Of a stretch of DNA of 9,625 nt, positions 1-6,636 are shown piece by piece. This DNA is from Candidatus Cloacimonadota bacterium (GTDB lineage: Bacteria > Cloacimonadota > Cloacimonadia > JGIOTU-2 > B8-G9), in assembly GCA_003647765.1 (NCBI GenBank), contig QMNM01000032.1:1-9625 (forward strand), written 5' to 3'. Numbering within the stretch: the stretch's first letter is position 1; each line of letters opens with the position of its first letter. The notes under the pieces are model-generated. The model did no database searches and was not told the DNA's origin. It saw nothing but the letters and a program-made list of their open reading frames with translations. The position numbers and the translations under genes were made by a program.

Positions 1-1
1 A

Positions 2-46
2 TAAAGCATCTCAAATTGAATACAATTTAATACAGGGCTAGCCATT
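2..46. repeat. Left copy of a 45-48 base direct repeat
   Basis: This segment matches 9568-9615 in the same orientation. Over 45 aligned bases there are three substitutions (bases 12, 37 and 41), and the right copy has three extra bases after its ACAATT. Similarity stops at CCATT on the right side of both copies. The left boundary of this copy lies outside the window. The core ATTG-AATA-CAAT is a small dyad. What the repeat belongs to cannot be told from here; a piece of an interspersed element is the simplest reading. Confidence 0.8.
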
Positions 47-126
47 GACAATATAAATATGTCACTCCTATGGAGTTCTATATTTTTCTTGTCATTGTTT
101 TTTACAAATATATTACTCCTAACCGT

Positions 127-165
127 GAAACTCGACTCGAGTTCAAAGAACCCGAGTCGAGTTTC
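127..165. repeat. 18-bp stem hairpin with a three-base loop upstream of deoB
   Basis: Arms 127-144 and 148-165 are reverse complements with a single mismatch (an A-C pair on the plus strand, a G-U pair on the minus strand) around the loop AAA. It is much richer in G and C than its surroundings. Neither strand carries a T-run right after the stem, so it is not a classical intrinsic terminator, although it could terminate or stabilise a transcript from an upstream gene. Its right arm (151-165) resembles 1562-1576 at 13 of 15 bases, which suggests a dispersed palindromic motif. Confidence 0.8.
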
Positions 166-216
166 TGTGAAAAAATACCGTAGGCATAAAATAATTATAG
201 CATTAATACTAAATAT

Positions 217-279
217 TTGACAAAGATTATTATTTTTTACTTTATTAAAATGCATTATCTTTTTTTTAGCAATTATAAT
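217..279 (+). promoter_or_regulatory. Possible deoB promoter elements
   Basis: A perfect -35-like TTGACA lies at 217-222, but its best -10 partners are weak (TTTATT at 241-246 after 18 bases, TATTAA at 243-248 after 20). A perfect -10-like TATAAT lies at 274-279, which would start transcription about 30 bases before the deoB TTG, but its -35 position (TGCATT, 251-256) is poor. One of the two probably drives deoB. In DNA this AT-rich such matches also arise by chance. Confidence 0.3.
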
Positions 280-303
280 ATATTGTGTAATCTATTTATT
301 CAT

Positions 304-309
304 AGGAGG
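304..309 (+). promoter_or_regulatory. Strong ribosome binding site that sets the deoB TTG start
   Basis: AGGAGG is a full match to the anti-Shine-Dalgarno core and sits six bases before the TTG at 316. It is the strongest such site in the window, and it offsets the weak start codon. It excludes the upstream in-frame TTG at 217, which has no comparable site. Confidence 0.85.
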
Positions 310-315
310 TTCCAT

Positions 316-1494
316 TTGGATAAGAAAGTTGTTTTAATAATATTAGATGGAGTAGGCGTTGGAGAGCTTCCAGATGCTTATTTATTTTCTGATCAGGGAA
401 GTAACACTATTGCTAATACAGCAAAAGCAGTCGGCGGATTGAACTTACCTAATTTACAAAAACTTGGATTAGGAAATATTACAAGCATAACTGGCGTGGC
501 TCAAAATAGTGATGCCATTGGTAGTTGGGGAAAAGCAAAAGAATTAGCTCTTGGCAAGGATAGCACTTCTGGACATTGGGAGATTATGGGAAGACATTTA
601 AAACAGAATTTCCCTTGTTATCCAAATGGGTTTCCTGATACAATAATAAAGGAATTTATCACACAGACCGGATGCAAAGGTGTTTTAGGTAACAAATCTG
701 CATCTGGCACAGAAATCATAAATGAATTAGGCAAAGAACATCTTGATACCAAATATCCAATAATCTATACTTCTGCTGATAGTGTGTTTCAGGTTGCTTG
801 TCATAAGAGTGTCTTATCTTTACAAGAATTATATGATATGTGTCGTATTGCGAGAAAGAATATCTTGGTAGGAGACCATTCTGTTGCTCGTGTTATTGCT
901 CGTCCTTTTATTGGCGATAAAATGGGAAATTTTGTACGGACTTCAGAACGAAAGGACTTCTCATTAAAACCAACTGAAAAGACAGTTATGGATACTTTGA
1001 AAGAAAATGGTTATGAAGTAGTTGGAATAGGTAAAATTGAGGATTTATTTGCTTCACAGGGCTTAACAATGTCATCTCATTCAAGTGGTAATCAAGAAGG
1101 AATTGCACAAACTATTGAATACATAAACAGAATAAATAATGGTTTGATTTTTACCAACCTTGTTGATTTTGATACATTATGGGGGCATAGAAATGATTAT
1201 AAGGGATTTGCTAAAGGGCTGGAATATTTTGATAGCAGATTGCCAGACATAATCTCAGCATTAAATAAAGAGGATATATTGATTATTACAGCTGATCATG
1301 GCTGTGATCCTACTACACCAAGCACTGACCACTCTCGCGAGTATATTCCTATTATTGTGTATGGTAAATCATTATGGTCAGGAACAGATTTAGGTATAAG
1401 AAATAGTTTTGCTGATATTGGAGCTACAATAGCAGAATATTTTAATGTAGAATTGCCAAAAATTGGAAAAAGTTTTTTGTCAGAAATAGTATAA
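316..1494 (+). CDS. deoB: Phosphopentomutase DeoB
   Basis: Interconverts ribose-1-phosphate or deoxyribose-1-phosphate and the 5-phosphates, linking nucleoside salvage to the pentose phosphate pathway; cytosolic and Mn-dependent. It belongs to the alkaline phosphatase superfamily. I chose the TTG at 316 because a full AGGAGG lies at 304-309, six bases upstream, and the resulting 392 residues fit the family length. The reading frame runs upstream to 217, but those 33 residues are low-complexity and lie before the conserved [12 protein letters not shown] start. With this start the metal and catalytic residues fall where Bacillus cereus DeoB has them, as I recall it: Asp11, phosphorylated Thr84 in KDSTSGHWE, Asp286 and His291 in [11 protein letters not shown], Asp327-His328 in TADHG, and His339. 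The cap region ([10 protein letters not shown]) is intact. No other deo genes are nearby; uvrC follows after 96 bases. Confidence 0.96.
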   Translation: MDKKVVLIILDGVGVGELPDAYLFSDQGSNTIANTAKAVGGLNLPNLQKLGLGNITSITGVAQNSDAIGSWGKAKELALGKDSTSGHWEIMGRHLKQNFPCYPNGFPDTIIKEFITQTGCKGVLGNKSASGTEIINELGKEHLDTKYPIIYTSADSVFQVACHKSVLSLQELYDMCRIARKNILVGDHSVARVIARPFIGDKMGNFVRTSERKDFSLKPTEKTVMDTLKENGYEVVGIGKIEDLFASQGLTMSSHSSGNQEGIAQTIEYINRINNGLIFTNLVDFDTLWGHRNDYKGFAKGLEYFDSRLPDIISALNKEDILIITADHGCDPTTPSTDHSREYIPIIVYGKSLWSGTDLGIRNSFADIGATIAEYFNVELPKIGKSFLSEIV

Positions 1495-1496
1495 AG

Positions 1497-1517
1497 CCAC
1501 GAATTCACGAATTAAAA
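1497..1517. repeat. Degenerate CCACGAATTCACGAA motif
   Basis: Two CACGAATT units overlap here, three bases after the deoB stop. A diverged version (CCACAAATACACGAA) occurs at 9378-9392, also shortly after a stop codon and also followed by A/T-rich sequence. From memory, similar CACGAAT-type intergenic repeats occur in several uncultivated bacterial phyla. That link is inference. Confidence 0.4.
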
Positions 1518-1561
1518 TTTCTTTAACATATAATAAATATATAGAACACACACTCTTTTAC

Positions 1562-1576
1562 CCCGAATCGGGTTTC
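1562..1576. repeat. Short palindrome CCCGAATCGGG plus TTTC before uvrC
   Basis: CCCG (1562-1565) and CGGG (1569-1572) can pair around AAT, followed by TTTC. It ends 14 bases before the uvrC ATG and covers the zone just upstream of where a Shine-Dalgarno site would lie. It shares 13 of 15 bases with the right arm of the 127-165 hairpin. It could be a weak deoB terminator, a translation-affecting hairpin for uvrC, or a repeat relic. Confidence 0.45.
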
Positions 1577-1590
1577 ATACCAAGTTCACT

Positions 1591-3429
1591 ATGAATAATC
1601 AATTACATCGTATTGAGAGATTAAAGAAAAAAGCGGATATATCTCCACAAAAACCAGGCGTATATTTGATGAAGGATAATAAGAACAATATCATTTATAT
1701 TGGAAAAGCCAAGAAACTAAATGTCCGTCTTCATTCATATTTTACTGGAAAATACGATAGAGAAAAGACCAAGATTTTAGTATTGCATATAAATAACTTT
1801 GATTATATCATTACAAATAATGAATTAGAAGCATTGATACTTGAAGCAAATTTAATCAAAAAACATAAGCCTAAATACAATATCTCTCTTAAAGATGATA
1901 AAAAATATCCATTTATAAGGATTGATATTAAAGATGATTTTCCAAAAGTAGAGATTACTCGGAACTTTTCTATTGATTCTGCAAAATATTTCGGACCTTA
2001 TACAAATCTTTACTCTTTAAGGCAAACATTAAAACTGCTAAATAAGATATTTCCTTTCCGCACTTGTAATCGCCATATTACAGCAAATGCTGATAAAGAG
2101 CCACATTATAACCGTGCTTGCTTGAATTATTATATAAAAAAATGTTGTGGTCCTTGCATTGGCAAAATCAGTAGTTCTGAATATAAAGATATGATTAAAC
2201 AGGTTATGATGTTTCTCAGAGGGAATACAGATAAAATTATCAATGAATTACGACAGAAAATGATAAAATTTGCAAATGAACAAAAATTTGAAGAATCTGC
2301 TGTTTTGCGGGATAAAATAAAGGCAGTAGAATCTATAACTCAAAAACAAGTTATGTTCTCTTCCAAGGGAGAAAATAAAGATATAATTGGATTAGTCCAG
2401 GAACATAATTTATGTTGTATAAGCTTAATGAAAGTTCGCAAAGGAAGATTGATTGCAAATGAGAGTTATTTTCTTAATAATGCAAAAGATAGCCCGAAAG
2501 CGAATATATTAGGCAATTTTATAAAGCAATATTATATAAATCAAGCGGATTATGTTCCACACGAGATTTTATTAGAAACAGAACCACAAGATAGCAATTT
2601 AATCTCTAAATGGTTAAAATGTAAATTGAAAATTCCTAAAATTGGTGATAGCAAAAGATTGATTGAATTGGCAAGAGACAATGCTTTTATTGTTTTGGAA
2701 AATAAAAAGATGTCTCACATTAGAGCTAAACATCGGGTTAAGTTTATTATCAGCGAGATGAAGCATACATTAGAATTACCATGTTTGCCTCGGAAAATTG
2801 CAGCTTTTGATATATCTAATCTTCAAGGGACTGATGCTGTAGGGTCTATGGTATTTTTTGATAATGCTAAACCAAAAAAGAGAAATTACCGCCATTTTAA
2901 AATCAAGACAGTTAATCAGATAGATGATTATAAAATGATGGGAGAAATTGTATCTCGCTATTTGTCTCATCTTGACAATGAGGAACATCCTGACTTGTTA
3001 TTGATAGATGGTGGAAAAGGACAATTACAATCTGCTATAATATCAATGAAGAACAGTAGTTACAATATCCCTATTATCTCTCTTGCAAAAAGATTAGAGG
3101 AAATTTTTATACCATACAAGAAAAATCCTTTAATTATTCCAAAGTCCTCGCCAGTGCTAAAATTATTACAGAAAATCAGAAATGAAGCGCATCGTTTTGC
3201 TATTACTTATCACAAAAAACTGCGGTCTAGAAAAGTAAGCAACTCAGTATTGGATAACATTCAAGGAATTGGAGAAAAGAGAAAATTATTATTATTGAAA
3301 GAATTTTCATCAGTTGAAAAGATAAAGACCGCATCTATACAAGATTTGCAGGCAATTAAAGGCATCAGTATAAAATTAGCCAGAATTATTTATGATTATT
3401 TTCATAAGGACTTACAATCTCATAAATAA
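1591..3429 (+). CDS. uvrC: UvrABC excinuclease subunit C
   Basis: Makes both incisions around bulky DNA lesions in nucleotide excision repair, recruited by UvrB. At 612 residues it has the full family length and all domains. The GIY-YIG nuclease for the 3' cut spans about 20-100, with GVY 23-25, YIG 36-38, Arg46 and the Glu of NELEALILE. A cysteine cluster (159, 177, 185, 189, plus an extra Cys186) matches the iron-sulfur site of the E. coli enzyme. The UVR motif that binds UvrB spans about 215-249. The RNase H-like nuclease for the 5' cut has Asp407 (FDISN), Asp473 (IDGGKGQL) and His534 (NEAHRFAI). Two helix-hairpin-helix motifs lie at about 555-605. The ATG at 1591 gives the usual N-terminus, but no good Shine-Dalgarno site precedes it. 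It may be co-transcribed with deoB. Confidence 0.97.
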   Translation: MNNQLHRIERLKKKADISPQKPGVYLMKDNKNNIIYIGKAKKLNVRLHSYFTGKYDREKTKILVLHINNFDYIITNNELEALILEANLIKKHKPKYNISLKDDKKYPFIRIDIKDDFPKVEITRNFSIDSAKYFGPYTNLYSLRQTLKLLNKIFPFRTCNRHITANADKEPHYNRACLNYYIKKCCGPCIGKISSSEYKDMIKQVMMFLRGNTDKIINELRQKMIKFANEQKFEESAVLRDKIKAVESITQKQVMFSSKGENKDIIGLVQEHNLCCISLMKVRKGRLIANESYFLNNAKDSPKANILGNFIKQYYINQADYVPHEILLETEPQDSNLISKWLKCKLKIPKIGDSKRLIELARDNAFIVLENKKMSHIRAKHRVKFIISEMKHTLELPCLPRKIAAFDISNLQGTDAVGSMVFFDNAKPKKRNYRHFKIKTVNQIDDYKMMGEIVSRYLSHLDNEEHPDLLLIDGGKGQLQSAIISMKNSSYNIPIISLAKRLEEIFIPYKKNPLIIPKSSPVLKLLQKIRNEAHRFAITYHKKLRSRKVSNSVLDNIQGIGEKRKLLLLKEFSSVEKIKTASIQDLQAIKGISIKLARIIYDYFHKDLQSHK

Positions 3430-3441
3430 GATATTATTACC

Positions 3442-3461
3442 CACACGATTAAAATCGTGTG
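3442..3461 (+). terminator. Possible uvrC terminator hairpin
   Basis: CACACGATT (3442-3450) and AATCGTGTG (3453-3461) are perfect reverse complements with two bases between them, so the real loop is probably four bases or more. The hairpin begins 13 bases after the uvrC stop. The following CCTCTATCTTTC is pyrimidine-rich but has no clean T-run, so termination is plausible but not certain. The element is symmetrical and could also be an intergenic palindromic repeat. Confidence 0.45.
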
Positions 3462-3555
3462 CCTCTATCTTTCAATCATAACCTATTTTACAAAGCACTA
3501 GGATATCTACACCGTCGCAACCTTGACAAATTAGGATTACAATAAAAATTAAAAT

Positions 3556-3586
3556 TTGACACACATATCAGGAAAACTTTTATATT
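3556..3586 (+). promoter_or_regulatory. Possible promoter for purS-coaD
   Basis: A perfect TTGACA at 3556-3561 is followed after 19 bases by TATATT (3581-3586, five of six matches to TATAAT). The spacing is two bases longer than ideal. It would give a leader of roughly 90 bases before purS. A second TTGACA at 3523-3528 has no usable -10 partner. Confidence 0.4.
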
Positions 3587-3600
3587 TACCAATCTTATGA

Positions 3601-3635
3601 AATTGATAAAGTCAAAATCAATTATTATCATTGAT
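3601..3635 (+). promoter_or_regulatory. Three alternating complementary arms in the purS leader
   Basis: AATTGAT (3601-3607) can pair with ATCAATT (3617-3623), and the latter can instead pair with ATTGAT (3630-3635). The two hairpins are mutually exclusive. All stems are short and AT-only apart from one G-C pair each, so they would be weak. I see no purine riboswitch core here. Confidence 0.2.
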
Positions 3636-3682
3636 ATTAAATAACAGATTTTAGTGATGGTTTAAGAAGTATGAGGAATAGA

Positions 3683-3934
3683 ATGTGTAAAGCAAATATT
3701 CATATTAAGTTAAAATCCGGTGTTCATGATCCACAAGGAAAAGTAATTTTAAACACATTACATACATTGGGATTTGATAATGTTAAGAGTGTCCGAACAA
3801 GTAAATACTTTGAATTAGAAATAGAAAATGAGAATAATATGGATTTAACAGAACAGATTGATAAGATATGTGATGAGGTGTTAGCAAATCCGAATATAGA
3901 AATTTATGAATTCAACCTAGAAAACCATTCCTGA
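3683..3934 (+). CDS. purS: Phosphoribosylformylglycinamidine synthase subunit PurS
   Basis: Small subunit of the three-part FGAM synthase (PurS, PurQ glutaminase, small PurL), the fourth step of purine synthesis. PurS dimers bridge the other two subunits and help pass ammonia from PurQ to PurL. The family pattern is clear: KANIHIKLKSGVHDPQG near the start, then LHTLGFDNVKSVRTSKYFEL and a C-terminal NPNIEIYEF. I prefer the ATG at 3683 (83 residues) over the in-frame ATG at 3671. GAGGA at 3673-3677 lies five bases before 3683, and the shorter form starts as PurS proteins normally do. purQ and purL are not in the window. coaD starts 19 bases downstream, so the two are probably co-transcribed. 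Confidence 0.92.
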   Translation: MCKANIHIKLKSGVHDPQGKVILNTLHTLGFDNVKSVRTSKYFELEIENENNMDLTEQIDKICDEVLANPNIEIYEFNLENHS

Positions 3935-3953
3935 TATATCAAGAGGAGAACAA

Positions 3954-4451
3954 ATGCAAAGAATTGCTATTTATCCAGGGAGTTTTGACCCGATTACAAA
4001 TGGGCATTTAGACATTGTTTTCCGCGCCTCAAGGCTATTTGACAAAACTATTCTTGCTGTTGCTTATCATAATGAAAAGGATACACTCTTTAATATACAA
4101 GAGCGAGTAAAATTGTGTAAAGAAGCTACTGCAATGATTGACAATGTAGAAGTAAGACAATTCAAGGGATTGGTAGTAGATTTTGCTAAAAATGTCAATT
4201 CTATTGTGATAGTTAAAGGATTGCGTGCAGTATCTGACTTTGAATATGAATTACAATTATTGTTAATGAATAGAAAGTTATACGATGAAGTGGAAACAGT
4301 ATTTCTTACACCTCGTAATTGCTATCTCTATTTGAGTTCTAGTATAATTAAACAAGTTGCAAAATTAGGAGGAGATGTTAGTGAATATGTTCCTAAATCT
4401 GTTAAAAAAGCATTAGAAGAAAAATATAAAAATTTAGATAGCGACATATAA
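3954..4451 (+). CDS. coaD: Phosphopantetheine adenylyltransferase CoaD
   Basis: Transfers AMP from ATP to 4'-phosphopantetheine to give dephospho-CoA, the next-to-last step of coenzyme A synthesis; a cytosolic hexamer in bacteria. The 165 residues match the family length. The nucleotidyltransferase signature YPGSFDPITNGH (7-18, TNGH at 15-18) is intact, as are Lys42, GLRAVSDFEYE (89-99) with Arg91, and the ATP-site segment LSSSIIKQ (127-134, normally ISSS-V-KE). Position 88, an arginine in E. coli CoaD by my alignment from memory, is lysine here. The start is secure: AGAGGAG at 3942-3948 lies five bases upstream. It follows purS closely and is followed by a structured non-coding spacer. Confidence 0.97.
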   Translation: MQRIAIYPGSFDPITNGHLDIVFRASRLFDKTILAVAYHNEKDTLFNIQERVKLCKEATAMIDNVEVRQFKGLVVDFAKNVNSIVIVKGLRAVSDFEYELQLLLMNRKLYDEVETVFLTPRNCYLYLSSSIIKQVAKLGGDVSEYVPKSVKKALEEKYKNLDSDI

Positions 4452-4454
4452 TTC

Positions 4455-4521
4455 TGCGCCCTACTTCGTTAAAACTTCGTAGGGCAAGCCACCCTTCGTA
4501 GTCTTGACGAAGTAGGGTGTG
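4455..4521. repeat. 67-base imperfect palindrome after coaD
   Basis: CCCTACTTCGT (4459-4469) is perfectly complementary to ACGAAGTAGGG (4507-4517). G-U and C-G pairs extend the stem outward to 4455 and 4521, and AGGG (4481-4484) can pair with CCCT (4492-4495) inside it. The sequence can instead fold as two separate hairpins: GCCCTAC/GTAGGGC (4458-4464, 4479-4485) and CACCC-TTCGT/ACGAA-gta-GGGTG (4490-4519). It starts four bases after the coaD stop and may act as its terminator, although no T-run follows. The motif GTAGTC-N4-CGAAGTAG recurs at 9531-9553. Confidence 0.8.
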
Positions 4522-4569
4522 CTTTGTCTAACAGGTTCGTGGATTGACACTGCTTTTATCTTACTTAAT

Positions 4570-4630
4570 CGCGACCTTGCAGACGCGAACTTGCAATCGC
4601 GAACTTATACGAACTATGCGAACTTACGCA
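4570..4630. repeat. Degenerate tandem repeat of CGCGAACTT units
   Basis: Five consecutive units of 14, 14, 12, 9 and 12 bases begin at 4570, 4584, 4598, 4610 and 4619. Their shared core is CGCGAACTT followed by GCA or TA. The first two are nearly the same; the fourth is shortened. The array is much richer in CG dinucleotides than the surrounding DNA. There are no unique spacers, so it is not CRISPR. An inverted copy of the core lies at 4683-4692. Confidence 0.7.
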
Positions 4631-4682
4631 AACATTTTTATAAATTAAATTTTTTGTGATGAGTTTGTAAAGTTGGAGTTTG

Positions 4683-4692
4683 GTTCGCGTCT
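4683..4692. repeat. Inverted copy of the tandem-repeat core
   Basis: GTTCGCGTCT is the exact reverse complement of AGACGCGAAC at 4581-4590, 92 bases upstream. In RNA the two could close a large loop over the start of the DUF3467 leader. The site lies 48 bases before the DUF3467 ATG. Confidence 0.5.
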
Positions 4693-4740
4693 AATCCCTA
4701 TTTTTGCATAACTCATAACAAATAAGAAAGGATAATAAAA

Positions 4741-5040
4741 ATGAAGAAACAACAAGTTCAGCCCAAGCAGTTGAAAGTTAAGCTTGATGAAAATATTGGG
4801 GAAGGCATTTATTCCAATATTGCTTTTACTACTTTTAATAATTCAGAATTTATCATTGATTTTGGAAGGATTTTACCTGGATTGAACCAAGGGAAAATAT
4901 ATTCGCGTATTGTAATGACACCTCAACATGCTAAAAGATTAGTAGCCACTTTGGAAAGAAGTGTTAAGAATTTTGAAGAGAAATTTGGTGAATTGAAATT
5001 TTCTGAACAGCCAGAGAGAAAAGAATTTGGATTTAAATAG
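4741..5040 (+). CDS. DUF3467 family protein
   Basis: A 99-residue protein of the DUF3467 family, whose function I do not know. The family pattern is clear: EGIYSN (21-26), a central strand ending in EFIIDFGRILPG (36-47), then YSRIVMTPQHAKRL (54-67) and a C-terminal helix rich in Lys and Glu (about 68-85). There is no signal peptide or membrane segment, so it is probably cytosolic. GAAAGGAT at 4726-4733 is a good ribosome site seven bases before the ATG. The stop codon is nine bases before lysS, and the lysS ribosome site overlaps it, so the two are almost certainly co-transcribed. Translation or its coupling to lysS is a possible context, but the sequence does not show a role. Confidence 0.88.
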   Translation: MKKQQVQPKQLKVKLDENIGEGIYSNIAFTTFNNSEFIIDFGRILPGLNQGKIYSRIVMTPQHAKRLVATLERSVKNFEEKFGELKFSEQPERKEFGFK

Positions 5041-5049
5041 GAAATAAAA

Positions 5050-6549
5050 ATGGAAAATGAAAACCAACTTATACGGCAAAGAAAAGAGAAATTACAAAAG
5101 ATACGAGAATTAGGCATAAATCCATATCCTCCGCGGTGTAAATTTACTCATTATACAGATGAGATAAAAAAGCACTCACAAAAGATAATAGAGCAAAATA
5201 CAGAAGTTTCAATTGCTGGCAGAATACGGTCATTGCGGAATATGGGACGAGCCAGCTTTGCTCATATTGAAGATAAATATGGTAAAATTCAAATTTATGT
5301 GCGTGAAGATAAAGTAGGAAAGGATAATTATAAGCTTTATAAGCAATTGGACTTGGGAGACATCATATATGTAAATGGAAATGTATTCAGAACTAAAACT
5401 GGTGAACTGACTATTGTGGCTAATAAAATAGAATTACTTACGAAAACTATCCGTCCTATTCCAGTAGTTAAAGAAAAAGAGACAGAAACTGGTGAAAAAC
5501 TTAGATATGATGTTTTCGCAGATGTTGAATTACGTTATCGTAAACGCTATCTTGATTTACTATTGAATAAAGATGTTTGTAATGTTTTTCAAAAAAGGGC
5601 TTTGATTATTAAGAAGATAAGAGAATTTTTGGATACTAATGGTTTCTGTGAAGTAGAAACGCCAATTCTACAACCAGTTTATGGTGGAGCAAATGCCAGA
5701 CCATTTATCACGCATCATAATACATTGGATATAGATTTATACCTCCGTATTGCTGTTGAATTGTATCTTAAACGACTAATTATTGGTGGAATGGATAGAG
5801 TATATGAGCTTGCCAAGACATTCCGCAACGAAGGTATGGATAGATTGCACAATCCTGAATTTACTCTATTGGAACTTTATCAAGCTTATGGCGACTATAA
5901 TGATATGATGGATTTATTGGAAGATTTACTGATTTTTTTAGTCAAAGAAGTAAGTGGAAATAATGTGATAAAAATTGGTGCTAAAGAAATTACATTTAAA
6001 AAGCCATTTTATCGGCTGTCAATGATTGATTTGATAAAGGAGCATACTGACTTTGACCCGTCAGATTTTGATAGAGACCAGTTAATCAAATTCTGTAAAA
6101 ATCATAATATTGAATATAAGGAATATATGCCAACTGGGAAATTGATTGAACAGATTTTTGCAAAATTTGTTGAGAACAAACTAATTCAGCCGACTTATGT
6201 AGTAGATTTTCCAAAGGATATTTCGCCTTTAGCAAAGACAAAAGAGGATAATCCATTATTTGTAGAACGGTTTGAGCTCTTTATAAATGGCGAGGAATAT
6301 GGTAATGCTTTTACAGAATTAAATGACCCTATAGAGCAGAGAGACAGATTGGAAAAACAGGCAAAATTGCGTGATTTAGGTGATGTCTCTGCAAATGTAG
6401 TTGACGAAGATTTTTTAGAAGCATTGGAATATGGTATGCCTCCAACAGGTGGATTAGGAGTAGGAATTGACAGGTTAGTTATGCTTTTGACAAATAGCAC
6501 TTCCATCAAAGATGTAATTCTTTTTCCACAAATGAAGCCAATAAAATAA
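5050..6549 (+). CDS. lysS: Lysyl-tRNA synthetase, class II
   Basis: Charges tRNA-Lys with lysine using ATP; a cytosolic dimer. The 499 residues fit the bacterial class II enzyme. An N-terminal anticodon-binding OB-fold spans about 53-130 (VSIAGRIRSLRNMGRASFAH). The catalytic core has motif 1 at about 185-206 (ending EVETPILQ), motif 2 with FRNEG 258-262 (Arg259) and HNPEFTLLELYQAY, the lysine-pocket region NGEEYGNAFTELNDP (413-427), and motif 3 GGLGVGIDR (467-475, Arg475). Between the domains, residues about 137-160 (VVKEKETETGEK and on) are longer than the short linker of the E. coli enzyme. I recall similar KEKE-type linkers in the Bacteroidetes/Chlorobi group. AGGAA at 5039-5043 overlaps the DUF3467 stop, so translation may be coupled. 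Confidence 0.97.
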   Translation: MENENQLIRQRKEKLQKIRELGINPYPPRCKFTHYTDEIKKHSQKIIEQNTEVSIAGRIRSLRNMGRASFAHIEDKYGKIQIYVREDKVGKDNYKLYKQLDLGDIIYVNGNVFRTKTGELTIVANKIELLTKTIRPIPVVKEKETETGEKLRYDVFADVELRYRKRYLDLLLNKDVCNVFQKRALIIKKIREFLDTNGFCEVETPILQPVYGGANARPFITHHNTLDIDLYLRIAVELYLKRLIIGGMDRVYELAKTFRNEGMDRLHNPEFTLLELYQAYGDYNDMMDLLEDLLIFLVKEVSGNNVIKIGAKEITFKKPFYRLSMIDLIKEHTDFDPSDFDRDQLIKFCKNHNIEYKEYMPTGKLIEQIFAKFVENKLIQPTYVVDFPKDISPLAKTKEDNPLFVERFELFINGEEYGNAFTELNDPIEQRDRLEKQAKLRDLGDVSANVVDEDFLEALEYGMPPTGGLGVGIDRLVMLLTNSTSIKDVILFPQMKPIK

Positions 6550-6636
6550 AATGACCCGCATAGTTGCAAACTGTATTTAAGATATTTACCTTTTTACTTG
6601 CCCATTGTCCTTTTTTTTATGGCTATTTGAAAATCA

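Noticed and set aside
217-315. An N-terminal extension of DeoB by 33 residues from the TTG at 217
   Set aside because: The extension is low-complexity, has no ribosome site and lies outside the family's length. The AGGAGG at 304-309 points clearly to the TTG at 316.
3671-3682. The upstream in-frame ATG of purS at 3671
   Set aside because: The GAGGA at 3673-3677 is correctly placed for 3683 and would lie inside the coding region if 3671 were used. PurS proteins normally begin just before KANIHIKLK.
3430-3682. Purine riboswitch in front of purS
   Set aside because: I cannot find the three-way junction with its conserved core and paired loops. Only weak AT-rich hairpins are present.
4570-4630. 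CRISPR array
   Set aside because: The units are contiguous and unequal in length, there are no unique spacers, and no cas gene is near.
6195-6569. A 124-codon open frame on the minus strand opposite the end of lysS
   Set aside because: It lies almost wholly within the secure lysS gene, resembles no family I know, and is rich in Ser and Asn as expected from the antisense of AT-rich coding DNA. The other minus-strand frames at 1296-1508, 2776-2988, 4923-5117 and 7196-7390 are rejected for the same reason.
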